Shown in pieces: positions 59,501 through 64,000 of a stretch of DNA of 64,000 nt. Each line of letters begins with the position of its first letter. The stretch's first letter is position 1. The translations under genes and the position numbers were made by a program. The stretch lies in the NCBI GenBank assembly GCA_947034885.2, contig OX344750.2:36814821-36878820 (forward strand). The letters run 5' to 3'. The notes under the pieces were generated by a model. The model had not been told where the DNA came from and ran no database searches. It worked only from the letters and a program-made list of their open reading frames with translations. This stretch comes from Thuidium tamariscinum (lineage: Eukaryota > Streptophyta > Bryopsida > Hypnales > Thuidiaceae).

Positions 59501-61490
59501 AAGTTTTTCAATTCATGTGATCATGCAATTAAATTTCTTATTTTAAAGGCTTTTGAAGTAATAAGAAGAAATATAGTGTTTTGATTCAATGGTAGTCACT
59601 TGTAACATTCTCAAGGAGTTAATGTAATAGCTTAGTCTTTTGTATGTTTTTAAAGAAATTTTGTAATCTCATGCAACTTTTTGCTCTTAGGTTGATGCTA
59701 ACAAAGAAGAATAACATACAATCATATGAAATTGTGCAAATGGAGATCTTGAGAAGAGGATATCAAATGTGTATTGTTCAAAGTTTCAAATGGTGAGAAT
59801 TAAATTATTACGGCCTTTTTTTAATCCAGATGGAAGCTTGCTAGTACTTGTGTAAGTGAAGTGGTTGATTATTATTGTATCTTCTACTATATTTTAATTA
59901 ATTATTTCTTTCAAAATTAATGCTTTTAGGAAAACAACTACAATTTTCTTCTTGAGTCCATTTGTTTGGGCTTAAGTTGACTAATTTTGAGACAAGGAGT
60001 GTGATCATAAGGTATGTACTTTCTACATTGGCATTTGATGAGAGTATATATATTGAGAGAGATACTTACAAATATTTGCTTTTAAATCCTACTTCAACTA
60101 GCCTTCATAAATTGTAGAATGCACCAAATGCGGGGGTGTTTGTTTTGAGTGATAAACCATACCCTTGATACATATGGAAGGATTTAAGGCTTGATTACTT
60201 TATGAACTCATCACATATGCTTTGTATACTTTCTTTTCATTCCAAAAAGACAATGCATTTACTATTTATGTTTTACTTAAGGCTTTTCATTGCAATCTCG
60301 TGATTGACTATTTGCAAATGTATTCTTTTGGATTTGACAAATAATTATTTTCCTAATTGCTAAGTGCCAAGGTCTTCTTAAAGTATTTGGAGTTTTCTTT
60401 AAACTAATGAAAAAATCTTTTTAGATAAGTTTATCAAATTTTTGAAAGTGCAATTGTACAAATTCTAATTAGTTGTGTTATAGATTACATAGGAATAGGA
60501 AAGACAACTATATTGCATATGGATTGAAAGATTATAATGTTTGATCAAAAGGGTGTTAAAACTCTAAAACATAATTGAAGTCTTTTAATTTTCTTTTTAC
60601 ATACCATATTTCAAATTAAGTTCATGAAGAATATGAGGTTAAAAAGTTTAATGTATAGAACCACAATCAGTTTACAATTTTTAAAATTCTACTCCACAAT
60701 TTTTTTCAAATGAATTTGAAATATATTTTCTTTTCCCTTCAAGATATAGAGTATTTGACAAAATCATTTTTGAAACTACCTAACATGAGGCCTAAGATTT
60801 AAAAAATCAAGATTTGCAATTGATATGCGTACACAAATTTGTCAATAAAAAGATTTTAAGCAATTTTTTTTTTCAAAATTAGATTTATGTTTAATCCCTA
60901 AAGTTCCATTTGTCTCTTCAAGGGATAAAAATTGATTTTGGGTAGGCTCTTATGGTCCCAATTTTGTCATATTAATTTTGTCATTTTTTTTTTAAGATAG
61001 AAAAATGCATTAGCTTTTGAAGAGTATAAATTTTACTTCAATATGTACCATAGAGAAAAATTCATGCCATCCCAAGCACAAAATGAAACATGTTGTTCAA
61101 TATTTTTCCATTTTTTATAAAAAAATAAGTGGTTGTGGAGAAGAAACCTTGAGATAAAATCCAAAATTCACAACTTGAAATAAAGTTCTTAAAATTTTGT
61201 TTCTTATAGATTAGATTTTGCCTATAATCAGTCCATTTAAATTAGTAATGTGGAAATTATAGAACTTCTTGTTTTATAAACAATCACATCATTTTGTTGA
61301 CAAAATAATATATTCAGTTTTTTGAAATTGACTTAAATTTTCTTCAAAAGGATCAAATTCCGCAAGGTTTAGTATTTTTGCTAGATCAATCTTACTATTG
61401 AAATTAATACATTTAAATTCTTTATTAGAACAATTGATATTCTTGATTCTTCAAATACAATAATTTTGTTATCTATATATTGAAAGTTCT
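56570..61490. other. Long AT-rich intergenic stretch, no gene recognised
   Basis: No open frame has a domain or splice structure. A telomere-like motif CCTAAACCCTAAACC lies at 58601-58615, and a unit related to the 32.8-kb repeat lies near 60.5 kb. Confidence 0.5.
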
Positions 61491-61492
61491 TG

Positions 61493-61801
61493 CATGAGGA
61501 GAGATTTGAGGCCTTCGAAAGATTGCGAGTTTGTAGACTATGAGATTGCTAGGAACACTATTGTGTAAGCAATTTGATATGGTTGAGAGATTGCCATGTT
61601 AAATAATATTAATATATAAATAAATGATTAATGATTAAATTAATTATTTGAATTAAAAAATATTTTTTAATACTTTCTAAAATTTTGGATTTAAAAAAAT
61701 TTAGAATATTTAGAATACTAGTAGTTGGTTCTTAGCATAGAAGACAACTTTAGGGAATAGCTTCAAAACAAACTTCCAAAGGCTTCAAAATCCCTCTAAT
61801 G
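61493..61801. mobile_element. MITE of the GGAGRGATTTGAGG family, copy 4
   Basis: The left end CATGAGGAGAGATTTGAGG pairs with the right end CTTCAAAATCCCTCTAATG. The interior 'gatatggttgagagattgcca' recurs inverted near 22.75 kb. Confidence 0.65.
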
Positions 61802-62681
61802 ATATTTCTTCTATACAATTTTGTATTGGTATAGATTAAGATTCTACAATTAAATATTTAAAAATCATAATCATTCAATTTTTTTGTTTGCAATAGAAAT
61901 TATAAGTTTGAATGGTTTATGATGAAATAAATCCTCTCAAGACTTTATAGGTTGCATTGAACTTTAATCTATAGAAGAATATGTATTCAATTTTGAATAG
62001 AAAATAAATGCAAACATGTGCCGAGTACATAAAATTTTCATTTTTCCATCTATCAAAATATTTGTAGATCTTTGTATTAGTTCTTTACATTTGTATATAC
62101 AAGTGGAAAATCAATTTAAAAAAATGATATTTGAATGACATTTGTATATTTTGGGATAATTTTTTGTCATAGAAAATATAAATGTTATTCAAATATTGTT
62201 TCTTTCAATGCAATTTTTTACCAGTTATGGTACAGATTTATGTGATTTTTTTTGCAAATATTCCATAGTTCAAGGAGATATAAGTGCAATGAATCTAACT
62301 TTAGAAACTAGATTCTTTAGTTCTAAAATGATCCTTCAAAAATGATGTAAATAAGTAAACAAAATAAAAATCCTAATAAAAATCTATAATTAGAATTTCG
62401 AAATTTGAAAATAAAGAAGTAAAAAAATCTTGTAAGAATTATGAATATTTAGTATTGAATTTATTTTATAAAGAATTTTCACTTTTTGAATTCAAATTAT
62501 ATTGGAAACTATTGTTCAAACCCTCAAGGACGAAGGGACATAATGTCTCTTCTTAAAATTTTCAATGGAAAATTCTTGGTAGGATGAAACAAATCTCAAT
62601 ATTTTGTAAACTAGGATCTTGTAGAGTAATAAGTTTACATTCTTGTTGCAATGTTTGATTTTCAAAATTTGAATGTGAGAA
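61802..62681. other. AT-rich intergenic stretch, no gene seen
   Basis: Nothing was recognised. Confidence 0.5.
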
Positions 62682-62997
62682 CACTAGAAGAAAACTGCAC
62701 TATTCATGCCAAAAACTGCATTGAACTTGTCAAATTTGCGTTTTACTTAACAAAGACTACGTTGCATTCAATAACAAAGTGTGGAATGGATTTTGTTGAG
62801 TTCTCCCTTCATAATGCAAAATTTTGCGTTTCAATGTTTCAACGTTTCAACATAGAATTGAACAAGTAAAATGCAGAATTTCATATTAGAATGAAAAATT
62901 CTGTATAACAAAGGGAGACTTCAACACAATCCATTCCACACTTTTATATTGACTACAATACAGATTTTGTCAAATACAACATATTTTTCTTCTAGTG
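62682..62997. mobile_element. CACTA-type foldback MITE, 316 bp
   Basis: It starts CACTAGAAGAAAA and ends TTTTTCTTCTAGTG. The exact 3-bp duplication is GAA (62679-62681, 62998-63000). Internal arms ('aaagtgtggaatggattttgttgag' region against its inverse near 62920-62945) pair. The 72-codon open frame through its left half is not a gene. Confidence 0.85.
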
Positions 62998-63000
62998 GAA

Positions 63001-64000
63001 GTATCAAAAATTTTATTTAGGAAATGTTGTCTAGTAGAAAAAAGGAGCAAATATTATGTTTTTTCAATGAAAAGAGTAGTAGAGATGGAGAAAAAAATAT
63101 AAAAAATTATAGTATTTTCTATAGACAAACAAGAAAATTTGAAGAATTTTTTTTCAAATTTTTATCATTAGCAATTTTAAAATTAAAAGGTTTAATCTAA
63201 TGTAATTAAGAACACAAAATAATTAGAATGATTCCAATTTTTTTTGAAAATATTCCAAACAATATAATAATAATAATAAAATTAAAAAACATTTATATAT
63301 ATCAAATTTAAAAGTAAATTTAGGATCCAATTTGGTTAGTTTTGGATTTCTACTACTATTTGAATGTGTATAAATTTGAGGGAATTTTTTAAAAAATTTT
63401 AAAATTTTAAAATAAAAAATTCTACATTTGCCTTAAATTCCAAGACAATGTTTTTTTGGGGGGGAAAAAATCATTATTCATCTTCTTATAAAGTTTTTTT
63501 TCTTCCAAAATTTGTGTTTTTTGCTTATGATGTTGATCATCCATATATGTTATAATGTGAAAATCCAGAGGTCAAAATGTTCTACAATAAATTCCATATA
63601 TCGTAGACAAAGTAATCTTCACTTTCGTATGATTGAAAAAAAAAATTTTAAGCACATCAATGTCCAAAAAAAATTAAAGTAGCACAATTCATTGAAAAAC
63701 TTCATTGTCAAAAAGTCATGGGGCCTTGGTGGGTTAATAAAATAGTCAATCTAACTAAATTTGTTCCATAGATTATACTTTACAACTACCATATTAAAAT
63801 CATCATTTAGTTATAATTTTAAGTTGCATTTTATACTACACCTTCAAAAATTGAAGGGGTTAATGACCAAAGAGTAGTTTAGATTTTCAAATTAAGAGGA
63901 TGTAGTATTAAATCCAACTTGGAATAAAAATGAAAGTTGACATTCAAATAAAAGTTGTCAAATATGATATGTAGATTACATCCATAAGTCTAGATGGAAT
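63001..64000. other. AT-rich intergenic stretch, no gene seen
   Basis: Only homopolymer-rich sequence was seen. Confidence 0.5.

Overview
The window is nuclear DNA of a land plant. It holds two intron-bearing genes whose products occur in plants, Arabidopsis-type telomere motifs (TTTAGGG) and several plant transposon families (hAT, CACTA, Stowaway, Ty3/gypsy). The genes are GC-richer islands in a very AT-rich, repeat-filled background, so this is an intergenic-rich part of a fairly large genome. The retrotransposon protease recalls the Tcn1-type elements known from mosses, lycophytes and fungi. That hints at a non-flowering plant, but I cannot name the species.

Genes. (1) 10.6-14.1 kb, + strand, four exons: a BPG2-type circularly permuted GTPase of 654 residues, complete, for chloroplast rRNA/ribosome maturation. 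A telo-box and four short upstream ORFs lie before it, and a degenerate relic of its leader lies about 8 kb upstream (2.6-2.75 kb). (2) 39.5-42.1 kb, + strand, four exons: a secreted X8/CBM43 protein of 195 residues with a predicted GPI anchor, of the plasmodesmata callose-binding type. The two genes have no evident functional link.

Mobile DNA. From 14.8 to about 21.7 kb lies a broken Ty3/gypsy element on the minus strand (gag N-terminus at the right, integrase at the left). It was interrupted by an 1869-bp hAT-like element in gag, a 298-bp hAT-like MITE in the protease, and a ~730-bp element in the reverse transcriptase that itself carries a second 298-bp hAT-like MITE. A CACTA MITE abuts the truncated integrase end. 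The ~730-bp element belongs to a family present six times here (6.1, 16.4, 20.1, 44.3, 49.2 and 55.8 kb), with TIR GGGTGATTGCAAGAAACACT and 4-bp target duplications of varied sequence. Two ~1.4-kb foldback elements (6.9 and 34.5 kb) have TA duplications and arms built from 177-bp tandem units. Smaller foldbacks, a Stowaway MITE, a five- or six-member MITE family with TIR core GGAGRGATTTGAGG, and several tandem repeats fill much of the rest.

The remainder (most of 42-44, 46.9-49.2, 51.7-53.9, 56.6-61.5 and 63-64 kb) is AT-rich and without recognisable genes. I saw no RNA genes, CRISPR arrays or new protein-coding system. The most novel material is the two structured repeat families.
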